NCBI RefSeq assembly: GCF_026342015.1 | Contig: NZ_JAPENL010000001.1 | Location: 744,001 to 808,000 of the forward strand | Direction of reading: 5' to 3' | Source: Micromonospora lupini | GTDB lineage: Bacteria > Actinomycetota > Actinomycetes > Mycobacteriales > Micromonosporaceae | Length of the DNA stretch: 64,000 nt | Part shown: positions 45,370-53,877 of the stretch, piece after piece | Position numbering within the stretch: position 1 is the stretch's first letter | Layout of the letters: the number at the start of each line of letters is the position of its first letter | Made by a program: the position numbers and the translations under genes | The notes under the pieces: generated by a model | Database searches by the model: none | The model's input: the letters and a program-made list of their open reading frames with translations, nothing else | What the model was told of the DNA's origin: nothing

Positions 45370-46623
45370 ATGGACACCGAGACGCGTACCGCGCCCACCC
45401 GCGACGCCGCGGACTTCTACGCCGACGCCCGGCACGACCTGACCGGGCCGTTGCACGGCGTACGGGTCCTGGACGTCACGAAGGTCTGGTCCGGCCCGAT
45501 CGCCAGTTGCGTCCTGGCCGACCTCGGCGCGGACGTCCTGCGGGTGGAGATGCCCGGCAACCGGGAGGGGTTGATGCCCCCGGACATCCCCGGCACCGGC
45601 CTGTCCTGGTTCCGGCAGAGCGTGCACCGCAACAAACGCAGCATCGGGCTGGACCTGCGCCGCCCCGGCGCGGCCGAGGTGTTCCTGCGACTCGTCGCCA
45701 CTGCCGACGTGGTGGTGGAGAACTACAAGCCCGGGACGCTCGACGCCTGGGGCGTCGGCTACGCGCAGTGCCGGGAGGTCCGGCCGGACGTGGTGCTGGT
45801 CTCCGTCTCCGGCTACGGCCAGTACGGCCCCGACGCGCAGCGACCCGGGTACGACCCGACCACCCAGGCCGCAGCCGGCTGGATGGCCCTCAACGGCGAA
45901 CCCGACGGCGCGCCGCTGAAGTCGCCCACCTTCCTCGCCGACGACCTCGCCGGCCTGCACGCGGTGATCGGTGCGCTCGCCGCGCTGCGCCACCGCGACC
46001 GCACCGGCGAGGGTCAGCACGTCGACGTGAGCATGCTCGACTCGCTGCTGTTCTCCAGCAACGGCTACCTGACCCTCGGCGCGACCGGGGTGCCGTTGCG
46101 CCGCTGGGGCGACCAGGCCGACTTCGTGGTGCCGGCCGGCTGCTTCCGCTGCGCCGACGGCCACGTCTACGTGGCAGTCGCCCTGGACCGCTCCTGGCGT
46201 CGACTGGCCGAGGTCGTCGGCCGCCCGGAACTGGCCCGCGCACCCGGGTACGCGACGAACGAGGAACGCCGCGGCAACCGCCCCACCGTCAACGCGGTAC
46301 TCGCCGACTGGTGCGCCGGGCGGACCTGCGCCGAGGTGGTCGACACCCTCGACGCCAACGGGATCACCGCCGAGCGGGTGCGGACCTTCGCCGAGGCAGC
46401 GACCGACCCGCAGGTCCACGCGCGCGCCATGGTGCAGGAGACGGTGCTGTCCAACGGCAGCACCGCGCCGCTGACCGGGCCGGCGGTCAAGTTCTCCCGG
46501 ACACCGACAGCCGTCCGCTCCGGCGCCCCCGAGCCCGGCGCGGACACCGACCGGGTTCTCGACGAGGTGGGCGTCGACGCGGCCACGCGGGAACGGCTGC
46601 GCGCGCAACGGGCCATCGGATGA
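45370..46623 (+). CDS. CaiB/BaiF-type class III CoA transferase
   Basis: A 417-residue enzyme with the family's N-terminal VRVLDVTKVWSGPIASCVLADLGADVLRVE, VVVENYKPGTLDAWGVGY, and the putative catalytic Asp in LADDLAGLHAVIGALAALRHRD. Class III transferases move CoA between carboxylic acids through an aspartyl anhydride. It follows the thiolase by 5 bp, and together they look like an acyl-CoA activation and cleavage pair. It may activate a free acid precursor without ATP. Confidence 0.87.
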   Translation: MDTETRTAPTRDAADFYADARHDLTGPLHGVRVLDVTKVWSGPIASCVLADLGADVLRVEMPGNREGLMPPDIPGTGLSWFRQSVHRNKRSIGLDLRRPGAAEVFLRLVATADVVVENYKPGTLDAWGVGYAQCREVRPDVVLVSVSGYGQYGPDAQRPGYDPTTQAAAGWMALNGEPDGAPLKSPTFLADDLAGLHAVIGALAALRHRDRTGEGQHVDVSMLDSLLFSSNGYLTLGATGVPLRRWGDQADFVVPAGCFRCADGHVYVAVALDRSWRRLAEVVGRPELARAPGYATNEERRGNRPTVNAVLADWCAGRTCAEVVDTLDANGITAERVRTFAEAATDPQVHARAMVQETVLSNGSTAPLTGPAVKFSRTPTAVRSGAPEPGADTDRVLDEVGVDAATRERLRAQRAIG

Positions 46624-46635
46624 GCAGGGGGTGAC

Positions 46636-47388
46636 ATGACAACGGCAGGTGACGCGCCGCGTTGCGCGCTGGTGACCGGGGTGTCCCGCGGAATCGGCCG
46701 GGCCGTCGCGCTGCGGCTCGCCGCGCAGGGGTACGCGGTGGCGGGCTGCTACAGCGCGCCCAGCGAGGCCGCCGAGAAGACCCGGGCGGAGGTCGAGGCG
46801 TACGGGGTCGGGTCGTGGTTCGGGCCGTGCGACGTGACCGACCCGACCGCCGTCGACGCGTTCGTCACCGCCGCCGAGCGGCACCTCGGGCCGCTCACCG
46901 CGCTTGTCAACAACGCCGGCATCACCCGGGACCGACCGCTGGTGCTGATGGCCCCGGACGAGTGGCACGACGTGATCGGCACCAACCTCACCGGCACCTG
47001 GAACACCTGCCGGACCGTCGCGTTCCGCTTCCTCAAGCGACGCCGCGGCGCGATCGTCAACCTGTCCTCGGTCGCCGGGGTCACCGGCAACACCGGGCAG
47101 ACCAACTACGCCGCCAGCAAGGCCGGCATCATCGGACTCAGCCTGTCGCTGGCAAAGGAGGTCGCCGGCTACGGCGTACGGGTGAACGTGGTTGCCCCCG
47201 GCTTCATCGAGACCGACATGACCGCCGCGCTGCCGGCCAAGCTGCGCGAACAGGCGCTGGGACAGATCCCGCTGGGCCGCTTCGGCGCACCCGCCGACGT
47301 CGCCGACCTGGTCGAGTTCCTGCTCTCCGAACGCGCCACCTACATCACCGGCCAGGTGATCCGCGTGGACGGGGGGATCGTGCTGTGA
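46636..47388 (+). CDS. ketoreductase (FabG-like SDR) of the type II PKS
   Basis: The 250-residue short-chain dehydrogenase has the NADPH site VTGVSRGIGRAVALRL, NNAGITRD, and the catalytic Ser/Tyr/Lys in NLSSVAGVTGNTGQTNYAASKAG. It should reduce ACP-bound beta-ketones to alcohols in each PKS round. It overlaps the first dehydratase gene (GTGA) and leads the KR-DH-DH-ACP-KS-CLF series that marks a highly reducing type II PKS. Confidence 0.9.
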   Translation: MTTAGDAPRCALVTGVSRGIGRAVALRLAAQGYAVAGCYSAPSEAAEKTRAEVEAYGVGSWFGPCDVTDPTAVDAFVTAAERHLGPLTALVNNAGITRDRPLVLMAPDEWHDVIGTNLTGTWNTCRTVAFRFLKRRRGAIVNLSSVAGVTGNTGQTNYAASKAGIIGLSLSLAKEVAGYGVRVNVVAPGFIETDMTAALPAKLREQALGQIPLGRFGAPADVADLVEFLLSERATYITGQVIRVDGGIVL

Positions 47389-47855
47389 CCGCCGCACCCG
47401 CGTTCAGCGCCGCGACCCGCCCCGTCGACACGTACGAGGCCGCGGCGGCGCCCCTGCCGGCGATCGAGTGGGTCGAGGTGTCGGCCGGGCCGCGCGGCGG
47501 GATCGGCCTGCGCGCCGGCACCACAGTCGACGCCACAGACGTCTACCTGGCCGGGCACTTCCCCGAGCTGACCGTCTATCCGGGGGTGTTCACCCTGGAG
47601 ACGATCGGGCAGGCCGTGACGGCGGCCGTCGGCTACTGCGCCGGGCGGCTGCCCGACCTGCACCTGCTGCGCTCCGCCCGGTTCCTGGCGCCGCTGCTGG
47701 CCGGCGACACGCTCACCGTCGAGGCGTCGGTCGGCCCGGTCGGCGAGGACCAGTCCTTCGACGTCACCGCCAGGTGCGTACGCGGCGACGGGGTCCACGC
47801 GGCCACGGTGCGTGCCGTCTACCGCTGGCCGGGCGCGGACGGCGGAAACGCCTGA
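47385..47855 (+). CDS. FabZ-like dehydratase subunit with catalytic His
   Basis: The 156-residue hotdog protein has the FabZ active-site loop GHFPELTVYPGVFTLETIGQAV, with catalytic His58 and Glu72. The next gene encodes a second FabZ-like protein without the His, so the working dehydratase is probably a heterodimer, as reported for aryl-polyene (ApeI/ApeP) systems. It would convert beta-hydroxyacyl-ACP to enoyl-ACP, building the polyene. Confidence 0.85.
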   Translation: MTAAPAFSAATRPVDTYEAAAAPLPAIEWVEVSAGPRGGIGLRAGTTVDATDVYLAGHFPELTVYPGVFTLETIGQAVTAAVGYCAGRLPDLHLLRSARFLAPLLAGDTLTVEASVGPVGEDQSFDVTARCVRGDGVHAATVRAVYRWPGADGGNA

Positions 47856-48328
47856 TGAGACTCGGCCACGGCGAGCTACGGGCCCTGCTGCCGCACCGGT
47901 ACCCGATGCTGCTGCTCGACCGGGTCGACAGCGTCGAGCCGGGAGTGAGCCTGGAGGCGGTCAAGGCGGTCACCGGCTGCGAGCCCTGCTACCGGGGGAT
48001 CGCCGAGGGACAGGGCCCCGACAGGTACGCGTACCCGGCGTCGCTGCTGATCGAGTCGTTCGGTCAGGGCGCTGCGGTGCTCTGGCTGCTGTCGCGGGGA
48101 CCGGGCACGACCGGGCTGCCGATGTTCACCGCGGCCCGTGACTGCGCGCTGCTGCGCCCGGTGTACCCGGGCGACGTGATCCGGCACCGGGTGCGACTGG
48201 AACAGGTCGTGCACGGCGCCGCGTTCGCCACCGGATCCAGCTGGGTCGGGACCGACCAGGTGGCGGAGTTCGGCTCGATGATGGCGGTCGTCCGACCGGC
48301 CGACGCCGTCGCGGAGCGGAAACGATGA
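47855..48328 (+). CDS. FabZ-like dehydratase partner lacking the catalytic His
   Basis: The 157-residue protein starts with the typical FabZ segment LLPHRYPMLLLDRVDSV. The HFPxxPxxPG loop is replaced by RYAYPASLLIESFGQGAAV: the Glu is kept but the His is gone. ATG 47855 overlaps the previous stop (TGATG), so the two subunits are made together. It probably supplies the Glu half of a shared active site or a structural half of the heterodimer. Confidence 0.83.
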   Translation: MRLGHGELRALLPHRYPMLLLDRVDSVEPGVSLEAVKAVTGCEPCYRGIAEGQGPDRYAYPASLLIESFGQGAAVLWLLSRGPGTTGLPMFTAARDCALLRPVYPGDVIRHRVRLEQVVHGAAFATGSSWVGTDQVAEFGSMMAVVRPADAVAERKR

Positions 48329-48346
48329 GAGGAAGAGGGAACCGGA

Positions 48347-48601
48347 ATGAGTGAACGCGACACGCACGTGGCGGAGCTGCGGGAGATCGTGGCGGAGGTG
48401 CTCGAGTTGGAGCCCGAGGAGGTCGCCGACACCGCCGACTTCGTCGAGGAGTACGAGGCGGACTCGTTGCGGGCGATCGAGATCCTGGCCCGGATCGAGA
48501 AGAAGTACAAGGTGGAGATCCCGCAGGCCGAGTTGAACGAGATGCGCAGCCTCAAGGCCGTCCACGAGGTCGTGGCGCGACACGCCGGCTGGCAGGACTG
48601 A
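48347..48601 (+). CDS. acyl carrier protein of the type II PKS
   Basis: An 84-residue acidic protein with EYEADSLRAIEILARIEKKY; the Ser of DSL carries phosphopantetheine. Spacing of 2 bp to the ketosynthase and location between DH and KS identify it as the chain-bearing ACP. GGAAGAGGGA precedes the ATG. Confidence 0.93.
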   Translation: MSERDTHVAELREIVAEVLELEPEEVADTADFVEEYEADSLRAIEILARIEKKYKVEIPQAELNEMRSLKAVHEVVARHAGWQD

Positions 48602-48603
48602 CC

Positions 48604-49809
48604 GTGCACCGCGTGGTCGTCACCGGGCTCGGGCCGGTGTCCGGCATCGGCATCGGCGTGAACGAGTTCACGGCCGGGCTGCGGTCCGGCCGGTCGGCCG
48701 CCGCGCCCATCACGAGCTTCGACGCGAGCGGGTTCCCGCACCACTGGGCAGGCGAGGTGCCCGCGTTCCGACCGGAGGCGCTGCTGCGCCGGCTGCGGGT
48801 CGCCGACTGGGGCCGCTCGGCGCTGTTCGCGGCGGCCGCTGCCCGGCTGGCGGCGATGGACGCGGGTCTGTCGCTGCCGGCCACCGACCCGGCGCGTGTC
48901 GGCGCGGTCGTCGGCACCACGAGTGGCGAGTCCACGGTGGTGGAACAGCTCACCGCCGAACTGGTGGCCGGCGGCTACCCGGCCATGTCCGCCGAGGCGC
49001 TGCGGCAGGCGCCGGCCGAGCGGCTGTCCTACGCGGTGAGCGCGGAGCTGGGGCTGGCCGGGGAGTCGGTCACCCTCACCACCGCCTGCTCGGCGAGCAA
49101 CTACGCCATCGGGTACGCGTACGACCTGTTGTGCTGGGGTGAGGCGGACGTGATGGTGGCCGGCGGCGCCGACTCGGTGTGCCGGTGGGCGCACGCGGGC
49201 TTCTACCGCCTCGGCGCGCTCACCGAGCGTGCCTGCCGGCCGTTCGACCGGGACCGGTCCGGCATCCTCACCGGCGAGGGCGGCGCGGCCCTGGTGCTGG
49301 AGACCCTAAAGCACGCGCAGGACCGGGGCGCCCGGATCTACGCCGAGGTGCTCGGGTACGGCGTCAACTGCGACGCCCACCACATGGTCGCGCCCAACGA
49401 GGAGAGCGTCGCGGCGTGCATGCGACTGGCCCAGGAGAACGCCGGGGTCAAACCGGAGGACATCGACTACATCAGCACCCACGGCACCGGCACGCCCGCC
49501 AACGACCTGTGCGAGGCGCGGGCCATCCGGGCGGTGTTCGGCGACCGGGTGCCGCCGGTCAGCTCGATCAAGTCGATGCTCGGCCACACGATGGGCGCGG
49601 CGAGCGGGTTCGGCGCGATCGCCACCACGCTTGGCATCCGGCACGGGTTCCTGCCCCCCACCATCAACTGGGCCAACCCCGACCCGGAGCTGTCGTGGAT
49701 CGACCCGGTGCCGAACACGGCCCGACCGGCCACGGTGCGGGTGGCGCAGAACAACGGCTTCGCGTTCGGCGGCAACAACGCCATCACGATCTTCGGAGCG
49801 ATCCGGTGA
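48604..49809 (+). CDS. beta-ketoacyl synthase alpha (KS), active
   Basis: A 401-residue ketosynthase with a complete active site: Cys162 (TTACSASN), His293 (STHGTGTPAND), Lys323 and His328 (SIKSMLGHTMGAASG). It extends the ACP-bound chain with malonyl units. It is coupled by GTGA to the following gene, a KS-fold protein without the Cys, which is the chain-length-factor arrangement of type II systems. The sets of KR and DH next to it make this a polyene-forming rather than an aromatic polyketone system. Confidence 0.93.
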   Translation: MHRVVVTGLGPVSGIGIGVNEFTAGLRSGRSAAAPITSFDASGFPHHWAGEVPAFRPEALLRRLRVADWGRSALFAAAAARLAAMDAGLSLPATDPARVGAVVGTTSGESTVVEQLTAELVAGGYPAMSAEALRQAPAERLSYAVSAELGLAGESVTLTTACSASNYAIGYAYDLLCWGEADVMVAGGADSVCRWAHAGFYRLGALTERACRPFDRDRSGILTGEGGAALVLETLKHAQDRGARIYAEVLGYGVNCDAHHMVAPNEESVAACMRLAQENAGVKPEDIDYISTHGTGTPANDLCEARAIRAVFGDRVPPVSSIKSMLGHTMGAASGFGAIATTLGIRHGFLPPTINWANPDPELSWIDPVPNTARPATVRVAQNNGFAFGGNNAITIFGAIR

Positions 49810-50840
49810 CCGGCCTGGTGACCGGTTGGGGAGTGCTCAGCGCGGCCGGGGACTCGGTCACCGAGCTGCTGGCCGCCGTACGCGCCGGCGCCGTCGTCGG
49901 TGTCGACGTGCGTGACCGTTTCGACGAGCCGCTGCCCACGGCGCAGGCGCCGGCGATAGCCGACTTCGACGTACGCCGGCTGCTGGGCCGCAAGGGCACC
50001 AGTTTCCTGGACCGGGCGACAGCGCTGGCGATGGTGGCCTGCGGGCGGGCGCTGGCCGACGGCGGGCTCACCCCCGACGACGACAACCGGCACCGCGTCG
50101 GCGTGGTGCTGGGCACCACCACCGGCAGCCTGAAGTCCACGATGGACTTCTCGCGGGAGACGCTCGTGCAGGACAAGCCGTACCTGGTCAACCCGGTGTT
50201 GTTCCCGAACACGGTGATGAACTGCGCCAGCGGCCAGGCCGCGATCCGCTACGGGCTGCGCGGCGTCAACGCCACAGTGGCCGGCGGCCCGCTCGCGTTC
50301 CTGTACGCGCTGCGTTACGCGCTCAACGCCCTGCGCCGGGGCTACGTCGACGCCCTGCTGGTCGGCGGGGTGGAGGAGTACACGCCGAACACGGCCTGGG
50401 CGGCGGAGCTGACCGGCGCCGGCCCGGCCGGTGAGGCCGCCGCGGTCTACCTGCTGCGCCGACCGACGCCCGGCCTCACCGAGGCGCCACGCGCCCAGGT
50501 GCTCGCGGTGGCCACCGGATTCCAGCCGGAGCCCAGCGCCGACGGGCTCGCCGGCTGCGTCCGTCGGGCGCTGGCCACGGCGAAGGTCCGCCCGGCCGAC
50601 GTGTGGGCCGTCGCGAGCGGCGATCTCGACGCCGACAGCCTGTCCGAGGTGGTGCCGGCGGCCGCGCAGCGGTGGTCGGTGCGGCCGGCGCTCGGCGACT
50701 GCCAGTCCGTCACCGGCGCGCTGGCGTTGGGCGTGCTGCTGGGCCGCTACGCCGAGGACCCGGACGCACGCGGCCGGCCCGCGCTCATCGTCGGGCGGTC
50801 GCGCGACGGCGCCGTCGCCGCGGCAGTGGTGCGGGGGTAG
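49806..50840 (+). CDS. chain length factor-like KS beta (inactive KS)
   Basis: The 344-residue KS fold has ASGQAAIRYGLRGVNATVAGGPLAFLYAL where the active-site Cys would be; the Cys is replaced by Gly. Neither the HGTGT nor the GHT motif is present (SGDLDADS and LGDCQSVTGA instead). It is the heterodimer partner of the preceding KS and should set chain length. It is shorter than classical CLFs of aromatic type II PKSs (~400), as is common in polyene-type systems. Confidence 0.88.
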   Translation: MTGLVTGWGVLSAAGDSVTELLAAVRAGAVVGVDVRDRFDEPLPTAQAPAIADFDVRRLLGRKGTSFLDRATALAMVACGRALADGGLTPDDDNRHRVGVVLGTTTGSLKSTMDFSRETLVQDKPYLVNPVLFPNTVMNCASGQAAIRYGLRGVNATVAGGPLAFLYALRYALNALRRGYVDALLVGGVEEYTPNTAWAAELTGAGPAGEAAAVYLLRRPTPGLTEAPRAQVLAVATGFQPEPSADGLAGCVRRALATAKVRPADVWAVASGDLDADSLSEVVPAAAQRWSVRPALGDCQSVTGALALGVLLGRYAEDPDARGRPALIVGRSRDGAVAAAVVRG

Positions 50841-50843
50841 GAC

Positions 50844-51953
50844 ATGTCCGCGACCATCACCGCCACCGCGGTCCGTACCTGCTTCGGCGACGGCGCGGCC
50901 ACAGTCGCGGCCCTGCTGCGGGGCGCGTGCGGCGTCGCCGGGCTGCGCAGGTCGGACCCGGCCCGGGTGGGGGTCGGTCATGGCTACCCGATCGACGACG
51001 ACAGGCCGTTCGGCCCGAGCCGCTGGCTGAGCGACTGCGTGGCCGAGGCCCTCGCCGCCGCCGACCTCGACCCACGTCGACAGCGGGTGGTCAGTCTCGT
51101 CGGCACCGGGCTGCGCGAGTCGGCCGAGGTGGAACGGGCGGCCCTCGCCGGCTCGGTGGACTTCCCCGCCGAGCGGCTGCACTTCGCCGACGCCGTCGCC
51201 GGCGCGGCGCCAGGTGTGCAGCGGGTGGTCACCCTTGCCAACGCGTGCAGCGCCGGCGGTTCCGCCCTCGCCCTGGCGCAGGACCTGGTGGAGACCGGCG
51301 AGGCGGACGCCGTGCTTGTCGGCGGCACCGACGGCAGCAGCGCCTCCATGCTGGCGATGATCGGCCGGGTGGCCAGCCGCCCGACCAGCCGGGTGCAGCC
51401 CTTCGACGCCGACCGGGCCGGCGTGCTGCTCGGCGACGGCGCGGCAGTCCTGGTGGTCCAGCCGGAACGACCCGACGGGCTGGCCCGGCTGCTCGCCACA
51501 GGGCTGTCCTGCGACGCCGGGCACGAGACGGCACCCGACCCGGCGGGCATCCTGCGGGCGGTCCACGACGCCCACCACCGCGCCGACCGCCGGCCCGACC
51601 AGGTCGACCTGGTGCTGGCGCACGGCACCGGCACGACGCTCAACGACGAGACCGAGGCGCGCGTCATCGCCCAGGTGTTCGCCGGTTGCGAGCCCGGCCC
51701 CCTGGTCACCGCCCTGAAGGGCGCCGTGGGCCACACGTCGGGAGGGTCGGCGCTGCTCAGCGTCGCAGTCGCCGTCGAGATCCTGCGCGCCGGCCGGGTG
51801 CCGCCGGTGGTCGGGCTGACCCGGCCGGCGCCCGAGGCGGCCACGCTGCGGCTGGTCCGCGACGAGGCCGTACGGGCCGACGTGCGGGTGGCGCAGGTGG
51901 ACGCGTTCGGCTTCGGCGGTCTCAACGCCGTCACCCTCCTGGAGGCGCTGTAA
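50844..51953 (+). CDS. second beta-ketoacyl synthase, active
   Basis: The 369-residue KS has Cys135 (ANACSAGGSA), His260 (AHGTGTTLND), and Lys292/His297 (LKGAVGHTSGG), so all catalytic residues are there. It is divergent from the first KS. Together with the following KS-like protein it forms a second KS pair, as found in clusters for cinnamoyl-type and related reduced polyketides. It may prime the chain, extend a different phase, or transfer the chain. Confidence 0.9.
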   Translation: MSATITATAVRTCFGDGAATVAALLRGACGVAGLRRSDPARVGVGHGYPIDDDRPFGPSRWLSDCVAEALAAADLDPRRQRVVSLVGTGLRESAEVERAALAGSVDFPAERLHFADAVAGAAPGVQRVVTLANACSAGGSALALAQDLVETGEADAVLVGGTDGSSASMLAMIGRVASRPTSRVQPFDADRAGVLLGDGAAVLVVQPERPDGLARLLATGLSCDAGHETAPDPAGILRAVHDAHHRADRRPDQVDLVLAHGTGTTLNDETEARVIAQVFAGCEPGPLVTALKGAVGHTSGGSALLSVAVAVEILRAGRVPPVVGLTRPAPEAATLRLVRDEAVRADVRVAQVDAFGFGGLNAVTLLEAL

Positions 51954-53071
51954 TGGCCGGCCGCGTCCACGCCGGACACCTCGCGGCGACACCGGACCGC
52001 ACCGTGCCGCCGGCCGCGTCCCGCCGTCCGGGCGAGGTGACCCGCCCGGGTCGGTCCGCGGCGGACGACCCGACCGCGACCGATCCGTGTCGCACCGCCG
52101 GGGCCGACCCGGATCGCCCGGTGGCAGCCGTCCTCGCGGCGGCACTGCACCTGCCGGGACTCGACAGGCGCGGAGTCGACGGGCGCGGACTCGACGGGCG
52201 TGGAGTCGACGGGCGCGGACTCGACGGGCGTGGAGTCGACGGGCGCGGAGTCGACGGGCCGGCCGGTGTCGCCGGGGCGTGGACCGCCGACGAGGAACCC
52301 GACTGCCCGCCGGAGCGTGCCGCCGACCTGCTCGGCCGCAAGGGTCTGCTGGCCAAGGAGCCGGCCACCCGGCTCGCCCTCTGCGCCGTGCACCGGGCGC
52401 TGGGCCTCGCGCCGAAGGCGCCCCGCCCGAGCGGGCCCGCGGATCCGCGTACCGCAGTGGTGGTCAGCTCCAACCTGGGCAACGTCGCCACCGTCGGCGA
52501 CATCGCCCGCCGGCTGCGTGAAGGCGGCCCGCGCGAGGTCGGCCCGCTGGAGGCGCCGAACGCGTCAAGCAACGTCATCGCCGGCGCGGTCGCCATCTGG
52601 TTCCGCTTCGGCGGACCCAACCTCACCGTCTGCTCCGGGGCCACCGCCGGCCTGGACGCGATCTGGCTCGCCTGCCTGCTGCTACGCGCCGGCCGCGCCG
52701 ACCGGGTCGTCGTGGTCGGCGCCGAACCGGACGACCCGCAGGCCCAGGCCCTGCACTCCGCCCGGGACGGCGCCACCGCCGGTGTGCCGCTGCGCGCCGG
52801 GGCGGCCTGCCTGCTGCTCGGCCGGGCCGACGCCGCGCCGCACCCGTTGGCCCTGCTGGGACCGGTCCGGGCGGGCGTGCCCGTCGACGGCGCACCGCGC
52901 GGCCCGCTTGTCGACGAGGCCGCCGTGGCGGCTGACCACTACGGCGCCGCAGGCGTCGTGCACACGGCGCTTGCCGTACGCCTGGTCGGCGCCACCCCGA
53001 CCGTCACGGTCCGCTGCGGCGATGCCGTCGACGGCGTGCGCGAACTCGACGTCCGGGCGGCGCGGCGATGA
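51953..53071 (+). CDS. KS-like partner protein, C-terminally reduced, with RGVDG/RGLDG repeats
   Basis: In this 372-residue protein the middle resembles a ketosynthase N-terminal half (VVVSSNLGNVATVGDIARRL, NASSNVIAGAVAIWFRFGGP) and keeps a Cys227 at the active-site position (LTVCSGATAGLDA). The HGTGT and GHT motifs are absent, so it cannot condense alone. Residues ~69-102 are six copies of RG(V/L)DG encoded by a 15-bp repeat. The first ~65 residues are Pro/Ala/Arg-rich and probably disordered. It most likely pairs with the preceding KS. The TAATG overlap supports coupled synthesis. Confidence 0.75.
   Translation: MAGRVHAGHLAATPDRTVPPAASRRPGEVTRPGRSAADDPTATDPCRTAGADPDRPVAAVLAAALHLPGLDRRGVDGRGLDGRGVDGRGLDGRGVDGRGVDGPAGVAGAWTADEEPDCPPERAADLLGRKGLLAKEPATRLALCAVHRALGLAPKAPRPSGPADPRTAVVVSSNLGNVATVGDIARRLREGGPREVGPLEAPNASSNVIAGAVAIWFRFGGPNLTVCSGATAGLDAIWLACLLLRAGRADRVVVVGAEPDDPQAQALHSARDGATAGVPLRAGAACLLLGRADAAPHPLALLGPVRAGVPVDGAPRGPLVDEAAVAADHYGAAGVVHTALAVRLVGATPTVTVRCGDAVDGVRELDVRAARR
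52158..52259 (+). repeat. in-frame 15-bp minisatellite
   Basis: About six head-to-tail copies of a 15-bp unit (GTCGACGGGCGCGGA type) alternate V and L codons and encode RGVDG/RGLDG. The length is a multiple of three, so copy changes keep the frame. Copy number probably varies between strains. Confidence 0.85.
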
Positions 53072-53877
53072 ACGGCACGCCACCCCCGGTCGCCGTGCAC
53101 CGGCTCGCCGGCCCGGACACCGGGACGCCCACCGTGCTGCTCGCGCACGGCATGTCCGACACCTGGCGCAGTTGGCGGCCCCTGGCCCAGCGGCTGCCCA
53201 CCGGCTGGCGGCTGCTCGCGGCCGAGCTGCCCTGGAAGGCCGGCACCGACCACCGCTGGCGGCGTCGGGGCACCCCCGGCGCCTGGCTCGCCGCCGCCGT
53301 CCGCGCCCTGGCCACGCCACCGGACGTCGTGGTCGGCCACTCGCTCGGCGCGAACGCGGTGCTGGAGATGCTCGCCACCGAACCGGACGTCGCGCCGCGC
53401 GCGGCGATGCTCATCGCGCCGTTCTACTGCCCGCCCGACCTGTCGATCACCTGGGCCGTGCACGAGCGGGCGCAGGCCAACTTCGTGCAGATCATCGACG
53501 AGGGGCTGCGCCACCGTCTCGGCTCCCGCCTGGCCGACCTGGACCCGGAGACCCTGGCCGCGATGCGCGACATCATGGTGGACCGGATCGGACCGGTCGG
53601 CTTCACCACGCTGTTCGACCACTTCACCGCGACCGCCGGCCTGCCGCTGCACGCGGTGACCGTGCCGACCATGGTCCTCACCGGTGGCCGCGACCCCGGC
53701 CTCGACGGCCCGCGCGTCGGCGCGCTGCGGGCCGAACTGCCCGACGCGCACGTCGTCGTGGAGCCGGACTTCCACCACTTCTGTCATCTCGACCGGGCGG
53801 CCGAGGTGGCCCGACACGTCGCGGGCTTCGTCGAGAAGGTCTGCCCCGATCCCGCGATCCGAGGAGGTACGCCGTGA
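53068..53877 (+). CDS. alpha/beta hydrolase
   Basis: A 269-residue hydrolase with oxyanion segment LLAHGMSDTWRSW, nucleophile VVGHSLGAN, Asp in LTGGRDPG and His in DFHHFCHLD. The triad looks intact. It overlaps the KS-like gene (ATGA) and precedes a hotdog thioesterase. It may release the polyketide from the ACP, hydrolyse a CoA ester or catalyse a cyclisation. It is closer to general hydrolases than to PKS TE domains. Confidence 0.8.
   Translation: MNGTPPPVAVHRLAGPDTGTPTVLLAHGMSDTWRSWRPLAQRLPTGWRLLAAELPWKAGTDHRWRRRGTPGAWLAAAVRALATPPDVVVGHSLGANAVLEMLATEPDVAPRAAMLIAPFYCPPDLSITWAVHERAQANFVQIIDEGLRHRLGSRLADLDPETLAAMRDIMVDRIGPVGFTTLFDHFTATAGLPLHAVTVPTMVLTGGRDPGLDGPRVGALRAELPDAHVVVEPDFHHFCHLDRAAEVARHVAGFVEKVCPDPAIRGGTP

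Noticed and set aside
48604..51953. Classical aromatic (minimal actinorhodin-type) type II PKS
   Set aside because: No aromatase or cyclase of the usual families is present, and KR and paired FabZ-like dehydratases are embedded with the KS/CLF, which fits a reducing polyene system.
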